Shown here: one piece after another, positions 8,735-19,481 of the stretch
Layout: every line of letters begins with the position of its first letter
Position numbering within the stretch: the first letter of the stretch is position 1
DNA from: Alteromonadaceae bacterium
GTDB taxonomy: Bacteria > Pseudomonadota > Gammaproteobacteria > Enterobacterales > Alteromonadaceae
Direction: 5' to 3'
Length of the DNA stretch: 64,000 bases
NCBI GenBank assembly: GCA_014872785.1
Contig: WKFJ01000056.1
Coordinates: forward strand, 18,794-82,793
The notes under the pieces: model-generated
What the model saw: only the letters and a program-made list of their open reading frames with translations
Told to the model about the DNA's origin: nothing
Databases searched by the model: none
Position numbers and translations under genes: made by a program

Positions 8735-11700
8735 GTGTTACGACAACTATGGCTAATGCTTTGTATGATGGTGGTGTCCACCCTCTCGTATGGGCAAGTG
8801 CAAGTGGAGCTGGAAACCATTAAGGCGTTCCCAGTGGCTAAACCGCTTTATTTTGATTCCGGTGAGCCCATAGCGGTCATTGATACGGGGATCATTACAG
8901 ATAGTGACGGTAAGCAAGCACGCGGTCCGCACCAGTTCATATTCACATTGGCCGCTGATGCGCCTTATCCCGTAGTCATCCGGGGGCAAGTTGTGAACCC
9001 AGGTGACCAACTTGTGCTTACTGAAAACCTCTCGTTAACCGGCGGAAGTTTTCAAAGTCCGGTGTATCCGGCGGTCGATGGTGTTTCTGGTCTGTCTAAC
9101 TTCACATTGGCTATCCCTGAAATATTTATCAATACATGTCCTGAAGGTTTTGAAGAGCGTCCCGAATACTGCTATCGCGTGACCTATGAAGCGCTGATTT
9201 ATACGTGTCCTGCTGACATGAGCTTCAGAGAAACCACTAAAGAGTGTACCCAAGTCGAAACGGTGCCGTCGAATGCATTTTGTGAAGCACCGTACCAGTT
9301 GGTAGGCGGTCTGTGTGTCAACGAGTTCGCTGTACCGGCAACAGAAAACTGCCCCACGACGGCGGGTTGGACGAATAATGGCGCAGAATGTAGCTATTAT
9401 GACGCCGCGCCCGCCACAGGATGCCCTACCGGCTATGAGCTATTTGATGGCGCTTGCTATCAAAAGACCACAGCTGAAACTGAGTGCCCTCTTAACTACA
9501 CCAAACAAGGTACAACGTGCAGTATTTTTGATTCCGTTGATGTCCTTTCTTGCCCAGACGGCTATGTCGTGCAATCGGGCAACTGCGCGCAAGTTGTTGA
9601 TGCGACGACCAGTTGTGATAGTGGTTATATTGATAATGGGTCGGGCTGTCAGCGTGATGAAAGTTTGGTTGTTGACGGTTGCCCATCAGGATATGACTAT
9701 GAACTAGGCCAATGTTTTGCGCTGATCGATGCTGATACGTATTGTGATCCTGGCTATGTAAAAATCAACGGGCAATGCGAAAAGTTCGAAACCCAAGGGG
9801 TGGCCAGTTGCCCATCTGGCTACTTAGAAGCGTCAGGGAATTGCTATCTGATCACCCAGGGCAATACCCATTGCCCAAGTGGGTATACCAAATCTGGTAC
9901 GACCTGTTCGCTGTTTCAGACCCAAGGCATCGAAGCATGCCCAAGCGGTTATTTACTGCAATCTGATTCGTGCTATCAAGTGACGGCGGGCAATACCCAT
10001 TGCCCAGATGCTTACACCAAATCAGGCACGACCTGTTCAAAATATGAGTCAGAAAATGTGGTGACCTGTCCGTCAGGTTATGACATTGATAATGGCTACT
10101 GTAAAGTCGTACTAGATGCGAACAAACATTGCCCCACTAACTACACCATGTCTGGCACGACATGTTCGCTTTTTCAGACGCAAAGTGCTTCATCTTGTCC
10201 ATCAGGCTATGTTATCGATTCGGGAAATTGCCATGCACTAAGTGCCGCTTATACGTCTTGCCCTAGCGGGTATTCTAAGTCTGGTACAACGTGCAGTTTG
10301 TTCCAAACCCAAAGTGCCTCGTCATGTCCATCGGGCTATTTATTGCAATCCGGCAACTGTCATCAGGTGACCAATGCCACGACCTCTTGCCCAAGCGGAT
10401 ATACCAAGTCTGGTACAACGTGCAGCCTATTTCAAAGCCAAGGGGCGACAGGGTGCCCTTCAGGTTATTACTACACAGGCAGCGCCTGCCAACAAGTGAC
10501 CAATGCCACGACCTCTTGTCCTAGCGGATATACCAAATCTGGTACAACGTGCAGCCTATTTCAAAGCCAAGGGGCATCATCTTGTCCATCGGGCTATTTA
10601 TTACAATCCGGCAACTGCCACCAAGTGGTTAACGCCACGACCTCTTGCCCAAGCGGGTATACCAAATCTGGTACAACGTGCAGCCTATTTCAAAGCCAAG
10701 GGGCGACAGGGTGCCCTTCTGGTTATTACTACACAGGTAGTGCCTGCCAACAAGTGACCAATGCCACGACCTCTTGCCCTAGCGGGTATTCCAAGTCTGG
10801 TACAACGTGCAGTCTATTTCAAAGCCAAAGTGCCTCGTCATGTCCATCGGGCTATTTATTGCAATCCGGCAACTGTCATCAGGTGACCAATGCCACGACC
10901 TCTTGCCCTAGCGGGTATGCCAAGTCTGGTACAACGTGCAGTCTATTTCAAAGCCAAGCGCCCACGGGATGCCCTTCGGGATACCTGTATTACAACAACA
11001 ATTGTTATCTGATTTCTAATGCATCAACCTCTTGTCCAAGTGGGTACACCAAGTCTGGGACGACGTGCTCTAAATATGAGACCAGAAATGTCATTTCTTG
11101 TCCGTCAGGCTATGACATTGATGGTGGTTATTGTAAACGCGTCGTGAACGGCAACACCCATTGTCCTAGTGGATACAGTAAGTCTGGGACGACGTGCAGT
11201 TTATTTCAGTCCCAAGGCGTTGCGTCATGCCCAAGTGGTTATGTCAGTTATAATGGCAACTGCCATCAACGCACCGATACCACCAAAATATGTAATAGCG
11301 GGTATTCCTATGACAGCAACACTAACACTTGCCGCTATGTACAGTTTCAGAACATCCACTCGTGTGATAATGGTTACGTTAATGTCAGCGGTTCGTGTTA
11401 CCCGCTCGTCACCCCAACCAGTACTTATTGTCCTAGCGGCTATTCGTGGAGTAATACCTACGGGCGATGCGAGATGTCTACGTGCCCAAGTGGTTACACT
11501 TATGACCCCAGTGAAGGTAACTGTGGCCAGTGGCGTTACGATGGCCCTGAGCAAAAGTGCCCGTCTGATTACCCTTATGAATCCAATGCCTTTCCTGACA
11601 AGTGCTATCAATTGCATCCAACACTTGGGAATTATAACAGCGTTGAGCCCGGCGATACTGCGGCATGCGGCGGCGGCGATTGGTATGCCTCAAACGGTGG

Positions 11701-14437
11701 GCGCTGCCTGCTGTACACCGATGAGTATAACCCGCCAATCTGTACCAGCTATGGCAGCAGTTCAAAGTACACGCAATATTCAGGATGTCGTACGTACATC
11801 AGGACATCGGGTACGGTGTATGTGGGTGAACTGATAGTTAATTGTCCGTCTGGCAGCACGCGCTACGGAGACACCTGCAGAAGTTTGAATATGTATTGGC
11901 AGGCTGGGAATTGCGCTTCTACGTATTCACTTCGAGAAAGTTCCCCGCACTGCATCAAGACAAGTACCCATACGCCTAGTTACAGCTGCTCAAGCGGGTG
12001 GACAAATGTCAGTAATTCCTATTGCCGTTACAATACCGCGACTAATACCGTTGGTAATTGCGCCAGTGGGTATACCTTAAATACTGGCAACGGTAATTGC
12101 GAAAAAACAACGACGCAGAGTGTAACGTATTCTTGTAATAGCGGATACCACACTTACCAGACATCACTGTGCCGGGCAAATAGCGCAACGACCACCGTTG
12201 GCGGTTGTGATAGCGGGTTCACCTTGAACACGTCAACAGGTTTGTGCGCACGAACATTAACGCAAACGGTCAGTTACAACTGTCCAAGCGGGACAGCAAC
12301 GCATACGACTTCGACTTGCCGGGCAAACAATGAAACCCATTCGGTGGGATCGTGCGCCAGTGGTTATGCCTTAAATACCTCCAATGGCAACTGCGAACGC
12401 ACGCTCACCCAAGGTGTGTCATATAATTGTGCAAGTGGCACTAGCAGCTACCAGACGACAAAATGCTTGGCCAACTCGGCCACCAATAGTGCCGGTAATT
12501 GCGCCAGTGGCTATACGCTTAATACCAGCAACGGTAATTGCGAGCGCACCTTGAGCCAAACGGTCTCCTACCATTGTCCAAGTGGGACAACGACTTACAA
12601 TACCAGTCAGTGTAAAGCGACGGCGACGACCAACTCGGTTGGCTCATGCGCCAGTGGCTATACACTTAATACCAGTAACGGTGATTGCGAGCGTACCCTA
12701 ACACAAGGTGTATCGTATAATTGTGCCAGCGGCTATAGTACTTATGACACCTCTCGTTGCTTGGCAAGTTCTTCTACGACCAGTGTAGGCTCATGTGCCA
12801 GCGGCTATTCGCTTAATACCAGCAACGGTAATTGCGAGCGCACCTTAACGCAAACGGTGTCTTACCATTGTCCAAGTGGGACAACGACCTACAATACTAG
12901 TCAGTGTAAAGCAACGGCCACGACCAACTCGGTTGGCTCATGTGCCAGTGGCTATACACTTAATACCAGTAACGGTGATTGCGAGCGCACCTTAACTCAG
13001 ACGGTGGACTACCATTGTGCCAGTGGTACTGCCACCTACCAAACCTCGAAATGTTTGGCCAATACCGCGACCAATTCAATTGGCAATTGCGCCAGTGGTT
13101 ATTCACTTAATACCAGTAACGGCAATTGTGAGCGTACCTTATCACAGTCAGTTGATTACTATTGTACGGGGGCAAATACCCTGTATGACGTGGATCAATG
13201 TAAAGCGGATTCGGCCAGCAGTAGCGTGGGGAATTGCGCCAGTGGGTATACGCTAAATACCAGTAACGGGAACTGCGAGCGCACCTTAACCCAAGGTGTT
13301 ACCTACAGCTGTAACACTGGATACCATATTTTTGAGGTATCAAGTTGCCGTGCTGATGGTGCCACCACAACGGTAGGCTCGTGCACCGCAGGATTTACGT
13401 TAAATACGACCAGCGGTATCTGTGAACGGACATTAACCCAAGGTGTCACCTACTCCTGTGACAGCGGTTCAAGTACTTACCTGGTCAGTCAGTGTTTGGC
13501 TGATGCGCCCAATCTTGCCACAGGCTCTTGTCAAAGCGGGTGGTCAAGAAATGACAGTAACGGTGATTGCGAGCGCACACTGACGCAGCATGTGACCTAT
13601 TCATGCGACCCGGGCAAAACCACGTATAACACCAGTCAATGCACCAATGATGTCGCGACCGATACGGTGGGTAATTGTGAATCAGGATGGTCAAGAAATG
13701 ACAGTAATGGTAACTGTGAACGCACACTCGTTCTTGGCTATAACTACAGTTGCTCGGGTGACTGGAGCTTGTTTAACGTCTCGCAATGTAAAGAAAATAC
13801 GTCAACAGCCAGCGTTGGCAGTTGTGAAACAGGTTTTACGTTAAATGCTACCACCGGGGTATGTGAGCGCACGTTACTTTCAGGTTATAACTACCATTGC
13901 ACCACCGGTTACAGTAACTACAACACCGATGAATGTAAGGCCAATTCCGTCAGCTACACGGTGGGAGCTTGCCCCAGCGATTATGTGCTAAATCAAATTA
14001 ACGGCAATTGCGAGTACTACGATGAGCGACAAGTTAACTATGTATGTGAAAGTGGTTACGTCAATGCTCAATCCGGCGAGTGTTTGGCGGTGTCGGCCTC
14101 CGCCGACATTGGCAACTGTAGCAGTGGTTATGTGTGGAATGCCTCTAATGGTCTTTGTGAAGCGATTCAAAGTCAGCCGTACGACTACAGTTGTGACCCG
14201 GTAGATGGCGCACAAAGTGTCTCGTTAACGGGCAGTGCGTGCGACGTGGTTTTTGAGGAAAATCACCAAACAGAATGTGCCCCAGGCGCAGAAAAAAGTG
14301 CAGATGGCACCTTATGCTCGACACTACACACAGTTGGCGCATCGGCGACTTGTTCGGTTGGTTTAATCTTTAATCCAGATGAGAACAACTGCGTTAAAGA
14401 GGAAATTATTCCTTTTAGCAACACCAGCGCACAATAA
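8735..14437 (+). CDS. Giant secreted cysteine-rich repeat protein
   Basis: GTG 8735 is preferred over GTG 8726 because a GAGG ribosome site sits 7 bp before it and the signal peptide then begins MLRQLWLML. An N-terminal domain of about 200 residues is shared with the next gene. Residues from about 330 to 870 are tandem 43-aa repeats (CPSGYTKSGTTCSLFQ type), and those from about 1100 to 1750 are 49-aa repeats (CASGYTLNTSNGNCERTL type). Cysteines are paired at regular spacing, as in disulphide-stapled extracellular repeats. It is probably a long surface or extracellular fibre; a role in mating-pair contact is inference. Confidence 0.8.
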   Translation: MLRQLWLMLCMMVVSTLSYGQVQVELETIKAFPVAKPLYFDSGEPIAVIDTGIITDSDGKQARGPHQFIFTLAADAPYPVVIRGQVVNPGDQLVLTENLSLTGGSFQSPVYPAVDGVSGLSNFTLAIPEIFINTCPEGFEERPEYCYRVTYEALIYTCPADMSFRETTKECTQVETVPSNAFCEAPYQLVGGLCVNEFAVPATENCPTTAGWTNNGAECSYYDAAPATGCPTGYELFDGACYQKTTAETECPLNYTKQGTTCSIFDSVDVLSCPDGYVVQSGNCAQVVDATTSCDSGYIDNGSGCQRDESLVVDGCPSGYDYELGQCFALIDADTYCDPGYVKINGQCEKFETQGVASCPSGYLEASGNCYLITQGNTHCPSGYTKSGTTCSLFQTQGIEACPSGYLLQSDSCYQVTAGNTHCPDAYTKSGTTCSKYESENVVTCPSGYDIDNGYCKVVLDANKHCPTNYTMSGTTCSLFQTQSASSCPSGYVIDSGNCHALSAAYTSCPSGYSKSGTTCSLFQTQSASSCPSGYLLQSGNCHQVTNATTSCPSGYTKSGTTCSLFQSQGATGCPSGYYYTGSACQQVTNATTSCPSGYTKSGTTCSLFQSQGASSCPSGYLLQSGNCHQVVNATTSCPSGYTKSGTTCSLFQSQGATGCPSGYYYTGSACQQVTNATTSCPSGYSKSGTTCSLFQSQSASSCPSGYLLQSGNCHQVTNATTSCPSGYAKSGTTCSLFQSQAPTGCPSGYLYYNNNCYLISNASTSCPSGYTKSGTTCSKYETRNVISCPSGYDIDGGYCKRVVNGNTHCPSGYSKSGTTCSLFQSQGVASCPSGYVSYNGNCHQRTDTTKICNSGYSYDSNTNTCRYVQFQNIHSCDNGYVNVSGSCYPLVTPTSTYCPSGYSWSNTYGRCEMSTCPSGYTYDPSEGNCGQWRYDGPEQKCPSDYPYESNAFPDKCYQLHPTLGNYNSVEPGDTAACGGGDWYASNGGRCLLYTDEYNPPICTSYGSSSKYTQYSGCRTYIRTSGTVYVGELIVNCPSGSTRYGDTCRSLNMYWQAGNCASTYSLRESSPHCIKTSTHTPSYSCSSGWTNVSNSYCRYNTATNTVGNCASGYTLNTGNGNCEKTTTQSVTYSCNSGYHTYQTSLCRANSATTTVGGCDSGFTLNTSTGLCARTLTQTVSYNCPSGTATHTTSTCRANNETHSVGSCASGYALNTSNGNCERTLTQGVSYNCASGTSSYQTTKCLANSATNSAGNCASGYTLNTSNGNCERTLSQTVSYHCPSGTTTYNTSQCKATATTNSVGSCASGYTLNTSNGDCERTLTQGVSYNCASGYSTYDTSRCLASSSTTSVGSCASGYSLNTSNGNCERTLTQTVSYHCPSGTTTYNTSQCKATATTNSVGSCASGYTLNTSNGDCERTLTQTVDYHCASGTATYQTSKCLANTATNSIGNCASGYSLNTSNGNCERTLSQSVDYYCTGANTLYDVDQCKADSASSSVGNCASGYTLNTSNGNCERTLTQGVTYSCNTGYHIFEVSSCRADGATTTVGSCTAGFTLNTTSGICERTLTQGVTYSCDSGSSTYLVSQCLADAPNLATGSCQSGWSRNDSNGDCERTLTQHVTYSCDPGKTTYNTSQCTNDVATDTVGNCESGWSRNDSNGNCERTLVLGYNYSCSGDWSLFNVSQCKENTSTASVGSCETGFTLNATTGVCERTLLSGYNYHCTTGYSNYNTDECKANSVSYTVGACPSDYVLNQINGNCEYYDERQVNYVCESGYVNAQSGECLAVSASADIGNCSSGYVWNASNGLCEAIQSQPYDYSCDPVDGAQSVSLTGSACDVVFEENHQTECAPGAEKSADGTLCSTLHTVGASATCSVGLIFNPDENNCVKEEIIPFSNTSAQ
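9700..11270 (+). repeat. Tandem 129-bp coding repeats
   Basis: Units of 129 bp encode a 43-residue Cys-rich module. For example, the units starting at 10385 and 10514 are almost identical at DNA level. The near-identity of several adjacent units suggests recent duplication or gene conversion. Confidence 0.8.
12040..13960 (+). repeat. Second tandem coding repeat array, about 147 bp
   Basis: The repeat module has about 49 residues and carries CASGYTLNTSNGNCERTL. It differs from the first array in sequence and spacing, but each unit again holds regularly spaced cysteines. Confidence 0.75.
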
Positions 14438-14450
14438 CCAAAAATAGTCC

Positions 14451-14511
14451 GCTAGGGTTAGGTGTTTACTACACCCTAGCGGCACCTCTTCTTTCCTGCC
14501 AACGATAAAAT
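14451..14511 (+). promoter_or_regulatory. CTAG-dyad box 2 and promoter
   Basis: CTAG at 14452 and 14476 lie 24 bp apart inside an extended dyad, where CCGCTAGGGT pairs with ACCCTAGCGG. TAAAAT at 14506-14511 starts 26 bp after the second CTAG. It drives the 1218-aa paralogue. Confidence 0.8.
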
Positions 14512-14543
14512 TAGCGCCATTCTATTCTCATTGGGTTTGATAC

Positions 14544-17500
14544 ATGTTTAAGAAGTGGTTAAGTGGTTTGGCACTGTTCGTCACGATGGCGAGCGCTGCA
14601 CAAGTGCAACTTGATCCCATCAAAGCATTCCCTATAGCAAGCGAATTGACACAAAACGATGGCACGCCTGTCACGAAGATAGACACCGGATTGATTGTGG
14701 ATGCTAACGGTTTGGTCGCGCGCGGCCCTCATGAACTGGTCTTTAGATTAGCCGCCGATGCCCAGTTTCCGGTCATTCTTGACGGTAACACCATTGCGCC
14801 GGGTCAGAGCCATACAATGGTGGTGAATCTGACCGCGCTCAATCATCGTTTTTCTGCCGCTATTTATCCAGCGCAAGATGGCGTAGATGGCCACGCTGAT
14901 TTCACATTGTCATTGCCACAGCTGCATATCTCAGCCTGTGAAGAAGGATTTCAAGAGCGCCAGACAGATTGCTTTCGCGTGGACTATGCGCAGTTCAATT
15001 ATCACTGTCCGCCAACGATGACATTAAGTAATGAAATCGAAGGGCTTTGCCAGTTTGTGGATTCCCAGCCTGCCCAGCCGATATGCACAGGCACATTTGA
15101 GCTTGTGAATGGACGCTGCCAGGATACTTTGTATCTTGATGCGCAACCGACCTGTCCGAACATTAAGGGCTGGCAGCTTATTGAAGGGGCGTGTTTGTAT
15201 GAATCTGAAAAAGATCCGCTGTCCTGCCAAGCAGGCTACACCATGCGTTTTGGCGAGTGCTATGAAATGGCCAACTCCCAACAGATTTGTCCAGAACATT
15301 ATACTGAGCAACAGGGGCTATGCGTCCGTTTCGAAACCCAATCCATCGAAGCGTGTCCAGCGGGATTTGAGCTGGTAGACGATGTGTGCCGCGAGGCAAT
15401 TAATGCATCGGTACATTGCCCTGAAGGTTATGTTATTGGCGAGGGGCAATGCGAGCGCACAGAAACAGTCAATATTGATACATGCCCGGCAGGATATTCA
15501 CTGGTCAACAATGCCTGTTACCGTGAAATGGATGCAGGCAGCTATTGCTTGTCGGGGTACACCAAAACAGATACCCAATGCGAGCGCACTGAAACAGCAA
15601 GCATTAGTAGCTGTGGCCAAGACAGCATTTTGTTCCAAGGCCAGTGCCATGCGATCAGGCAAGTGCAAGGATTTTGCGCCGAGGGCTTCACTGAGCAATC
15701 TGGCATTTGCGAACAAGTTAATACGCAAGTTATCGAACAATGCCCAACCGGGTATACGTTGATTTCAGATGCGTGTGTGCGCGATATCGACCCAATGCAA
15801 GCCTGTCAAGCTGGTTATAGTCTGGTGTCAGGTCAATGTATTCGCATTGAATCGACGGTATTAAGCGCTTGCCAAGACGGGTTTGGGTTATCTTCAAATC
15901 AGTGTTTTGAATTGGTCGCCTCAGAAACAGGGTGCGCGCAAGGTTTTACCGAGCAAGGGCAGCAGTGCGTAAAAACAGAACGTGCTGATGTGGCCTCTTG
16001 CCCGGCAAATTATTCATTGCAATCGGGACGTTGCTATCGTCTATCTCAGGCGCAAATGGAATGTGGTGAAAATGAATCGCTCGTGGGTGGTCAGTGCATG
16101 ACCTTGACCACACAATCGGTGCAATCGTGCCCTTCTGGGTATGTCATGGATTCCAACTATTGCTATCGTCGCATTGCGTCTCAGCCGTATTGCCAAGACG
16201 GCTATACCCTTGTATCAGACCGTTGTGAACGAACAGTCACCACGCAAGTGACCAGTTGTGATGCTGGGTATCTGTTTCGAGACGGTGCTTGCCATTCACT
16301 TGAGTCATTATCTAAAACTTGCTCGCCAGGCTATACGTTAGGTGAGACACAATGCACCAAGCCAGAATGGTATAGAGCTGATATCGCATGCCCCATTAAT
16401 TATGAGTATGTAGACGGTTGGTGCAAAAACACCGTGGAGGTGGTCAATTTAACAGGTCAATCGGCAACGCCAAGTTGCGATGCCGGTACACTACGAATCG
16501 ATAGCTACAATGCGGGTATTTACAACTTCAGTTGTGTACACCCTGTCAATAATCATCTTCTGGAGTATTCCTACCAGTGTCAAAGTGGATGGACGCTCGA
16601 CCAAGCCGAGACGAACGTTTGTCGCCGCACCTTGGTGGAAAACATGACAGAGACGTGCTCTACCGGGTATCAAAAGCTGTCTGAGACACAATGTTTTGAG
16701 ACGGCTAGCACGTTAACTGTAGGGCAATGTCCATCGGGTTATGCATTAAATACCGATAATGGCGTGTGCCAGCGAACTGATACCGCAAGCTTGTTATACC
16801 AATGCACGCAGGGGTATTCACTCGATACAACACCACAGTTTTGTCTTGAGGATAGTGCGACATTGTCCGTCGGTGCGTGCGCTGATGGCTTTTATCTCGA
16901 AACGACGACAGGTGTATGTGAGCAGCGAACCTATTCAACGATTGCTTATGTGTGCGATGAGCAATCTGAACTCTATTTATCTTCTCAATGCCGCGCATTG
17001 TCAGCAACGGACAATGTGGGTAATTGTTTAAGAGGGTTTGAGCTGGTGGACAATCAATGTCAGCGCGTGACCAATGCGCCGCTTGAGAGACATTGCCCAG
17101 CTAATTTTGTCCTGCAAGACGATAGTTCTTGCATGGCCACAGCAGCGACGCTTGATGCGGGCGTATGTGATGCCCCGAGTCAATTAAATACGTTGACCGG
17201 CACCTGCCAACAGACATTGTCTGACAATATTCAATATAGCTGTCTTTCAGGTTATGACCTAAGTGCTGAAAATCGCTGTGTGGCGCAACAACCCAATATG
17301 GCTATCGGTATTTGTGCACAAGGTTTCACGTTAGATCAAGGCCAGTGCACGCAAAACCTAACACAAACACTCCAATATCAATGTGCTGAAGGAGAGACGT
17401 TACAGGACATCAATCGATGCCGCGCGAACACGCCTGATAATGCGCAAGCCCAGTGTCTGAGCGGTTACGAACTCATTGCTCAAGAAGGCCAATGCCAGCG

Positions 17501-18200
17501 TCTTATTACCGCCCCTTACATCTACCAGTGCGCGGCGGGATTTAGCGAAATAGACGGTAATCGCTGCCGTGAAAATTTAGCGAATTTGACGGTGGGGCAA
17601 TGCATCGAGGGTTATCAATTAGATCCCAGTCAGGGGCGGTGTACACAGTTGTTGACCGAAGCGATTAACTATCAATGTGAGCAGGGTTTTACGGCCTATG
17701 AAACGACACGATGCTTAGCGGATTCGCCGCGCTTAGATATCGGTGCATGCGCCAGCGGATTTCGTCTAAATAGCCAAGTAGGTCGATGCGAGCTGTCTGA
17801 TGAGATGACCATTCCAATTATTTGCCCAGACCAATTTACCTACGTCGGTGACAACCAGTGCCGCAGTGATATTGCAGATAACACCCAAGCCCAGTGCGAG
17901 GCAGGGTATGAGCTACTTCAAGACCCGTTGTCGTGTTTTAAGCGTGAATACCAGGATATTGGCTTCGCGTGCGAAGAGATAGCCGCGGCCAATAGCATTA
18001 CCCTCGAAGGTCAGCGCTGCCGTGTGTTTTATGACAATCCGGCGCAGATGGAGTGTAGCGAAGGGTACGAGTTAACCTCGCAAAATACCTGCCTGTTTAC
18101 CCAAGAAGAGCCTGCAACAAAAAGCTGCCCTTCTGGCTACCAGGCCGGCGAAGTGAACTGCACCAGAGATGTGGTGCAACCGTTTTTAAATAATTACTAA
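14544..18200 (+). CDS. Secreted cysteine-rich repeat protein, paralogue of the previous gene
   Basis: The 1218-aa protein has a signal peptide (cut near ASAAQ) and the same N-terminal domain as the upstream protein (IKAFPIA here, IKAFPVA there). It also carries a long array of Cys-rich modules of the CPAGYSLVNNACYRE type. The repeats have drifted much more than in the upstream paralogue, so DNA-level identity between units is low. Two such proteins under separate copies of the same promoter box suggest related but non-redundant surface roles. No enzyme motif is visible. Confidence 0.8.
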   Translation: MFKKWLSGLALFVTMASAAQVQLDPIKAFPIASELTQNDGTPVTKIDTGLIVDANGLVARGPHELVFRLAADAQFPVILDGNTIAPGQSHTMVVNLTALNHRFSAAIYPAQDGVDGHADFTLSLPQLHISACEEGFQERQTDCFRVDYAQFNYHCPPTMTLSNEIEGLCQFVDSQPAQPICTGTFELVNGRCQDTLYLDAQPTCPNIKGWQLIEGACLYESEKDPLSCQAGYTMRFGECYEMANSQQICPEHYTEQQGLCVRFETQSIEACPAGFELVDDVCREAINASVHCPEGYVIGEGQCERTETVNIDTCPAGYSLVNNACYREMDAGSYCLSGYTKTDTQCERTETASISSCGQDSILFQGQCHAIRQVQGFCAEGFTEQSGICEQVNTQVIEQCPTGYTLISDACVRDIDPMQACQAGYSLVSGQCIRIESTVLSACQDGFGLSSNQCFELVASETGCAQGFTEQGQQCVKTERADVASCPANYSLQSGRCYRLSQAQMECGENESLVGGQCMTLTTQSVQSCPSGYVMDSNYCYRRIASQPYCQDGYTLVSDRCERTVTTQVTSCDAGYLFRDGACHSLESLSKTCSPGYTLGETQCTKPEWYRADIACPINYEYVDGWCKNTVEVVNLTGQSATPSCDAGTLRIDSYNAGIYNFSCVHPVNNHLLEYSYQCQSGWTLDQAETNVCRRTLVENMTETCSTGYQKLSETQCFETASTLTVGQCPSGYALNTDNGVCQRTDTASLLYQCTQGYSLDTTPQFCLEDSATLSVGACADGFYLETTTGVCEQRTYSTIAYVCDEQSELYLSSQCRALSATDNVGNCLRGFELVDNQCQRVTNAPLERHCPANFVLQDDSSCMATAATLDAGVCDAPSQLNTLTGTCQQTLSDNIQYSCLSGYDLSAENRCVAQQPNMAIGICAQGFTLDQGQCTQNLTQTLQYQCAEGETLQDINRCRANTPDNAQAQCLSGYELIAQEGQCQRLITAPYIYQCAAGFSEIDGNRCRENLANLTVGQCIEGYQLDPSQGRCTQLLTEAINYQCEQGFTAYETTRCLADSPRLDIGACASGFRLNSQVGRCELSDEMTIPIICPDQFTYVGDNQCRSDIADNTQAQCEAGYELLQDPLSCFKREYQDIGFACEEIAAANSITLEGQRCRVFYDNPAQMECSEGYELTSQNTCLFTQEEPATKSCPSGYQAGEVNCTRDVVQPFLNNY

Positions 18201-18218
18201 TAAGCTGTTGGAGCAACT

Positions 18219-19427
18219 ATGAACCTTTGGCATACCAACAAATCCTTACGACACAGCGTGAAGCAAATTGCGTTGATTTCAACGTTTGCCAGCGCGACAT
18301 TCGCCAGTGTGGCCAATGAAGGCGTGGTGTTTTCCGGTCAAGTGAAAACCGTCACACCTACGGTCACTATCGAGGCTGATGATGGTGCGGTGGCACATGT
18401 AAAGGATTTCTCTTTATCGGTCATCCAAGATGCATTGGAGTGCGAACTGTATACCGAAGTTTGGCAAACCCAAAACAGCTTTGCAGAAGATGAAAAACCA
18501 CGGTGTTTATTTGAGTGGACAGGTTCAGTAAATGGGTTAACGGTGGATTCGTTAGCCCTTGAGGGGATCTTAAATACCGCTGATACAGCCGGATTTGAAT
18601 ATCAAGTATCAATCCTCGACCAAGGCCAAAAGCGCGTCATTGTAACCGATACATACGAGTTGCCAGTGGGTTCACCAGAGATATCTAATATTGTGGATAT
18701 CGTGGCGAATTGGTCAAACGAGCAAGAAGCCGGATTGACGCAAGAGAACTATGATAAAAACAACCGATTGACCTCCGCATTTGTTGAAGTAGAGCCTAGA
18801 CCATTTACTCAAGTGGTCACTTTTCGCGGTGCCAATTGTACGGTCGAAGCTGAACAAAATGGCTGTACGGTGACGTTTGACTCGTTAAGGCCTGGGGAAG
18901 GTGCACCGGAAAGTTTTGGGAGTTTAGTCGAGCAGATCACCGCAACTGATGAAAAGAATTATCTAGAACTACAAACCCGTAACTTTGTCATTGACTACGA
19001 CTATCGTTCACCAGAAGTGGTGGATTTTGTGGTGAATGGTGTAGGTGAGATGGCGCCAATTGATTATTCAGTGGATGACCAAGACTACGTACTGCAAGAA
19101 AATAAAGCCATGCTTGTACTGAGAACGCCACACTATGACAAGCCGGGTGACTGGTGGTTTCCGGAAGTTGAAGATATTGAGCTTATTATTGATTCGACCA
19201 TTGCAACTGAATATTTGGTGCAAATTAAGGGCGAGACATACGAGTACGAGGTTAACTCAGTATTGGCAAGAAGTTCATATGAAATCAATCCTTCGGGCGA
19301 GCCGACGATTATCAACGATAAAATCGTTTTCTTTTATGATGTCTCGGGCATTCCTGATGGGCGCTTTACTGCCAATATCAAAGCCAGCGACAAATACAAC
19401 AACACCCGTGAAGTAGGTATTCCTTAA
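18219..19427 (+). CDS. N-terminal part of a secreted Ig-like protein, ended by an in-frame TAA
   Basis: The 402-aa product has a signal peptide ending near FASVANE and beta-rich domains that resemble DUF4165/Ig-like secreted proteins (tentative). It stops at TAA 19425-19427, but the same frame stays open straight on to 22397. The two parts are therefore one gene of about 1392 codons with a single stop, where CAA would be the simplest sense codon. The gene is preceded by GGAGC, 19 bp after the paralogue gene, so it is probably in that operon. Confidence 0.7.
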   Translation: MNLWHTNKSLRHSVKQIALISTFASATFASVANEGVVFSGQVKTVTPTVTIEADDGAVAHVKDFSLSVIQDALECELYTEVWQTQNSFAEDEKPRCLFEWTGSVNGLTVDSLALEGILNTADTAGFEYQVSILDQGQKRVIVTDTYELPVGSPEISNIVDIVANWSNEQEAGLTQENYDKNNRLTSAFVEVEPRPFTQVVTFRGANCTVEAEQNGCTVTFDSLRPGEGAPESFGSLVEQITATDEKNYLELQTRNFVIDYDYRSPEVVDFVVNGVGEMAPIDYSVDDQDYVLQENKAMLVLRTPHYDKPGDWWFPEVEDIELIIDSTIATEYLVQIKGETYEYEVNSVLARSSYEINPSGEPTIINDKIVFFYDVSGIPDGRFTANIKASDKYNNTREVGIP

Positions 19428-19481
19428 AATCTATTTGACCGTAACGCCCCGCAAATCATTGGGCTGTTTGATGTCATTGAG

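Noticed and set aside
9700..13960. Regular direct repeats that could look like a CRISPR array
   Set aside because: The repeats are in frame inside one long coding region, have 129- and 147-bp periods and encode Cys-rich modules, without short repeats and unique spacers.
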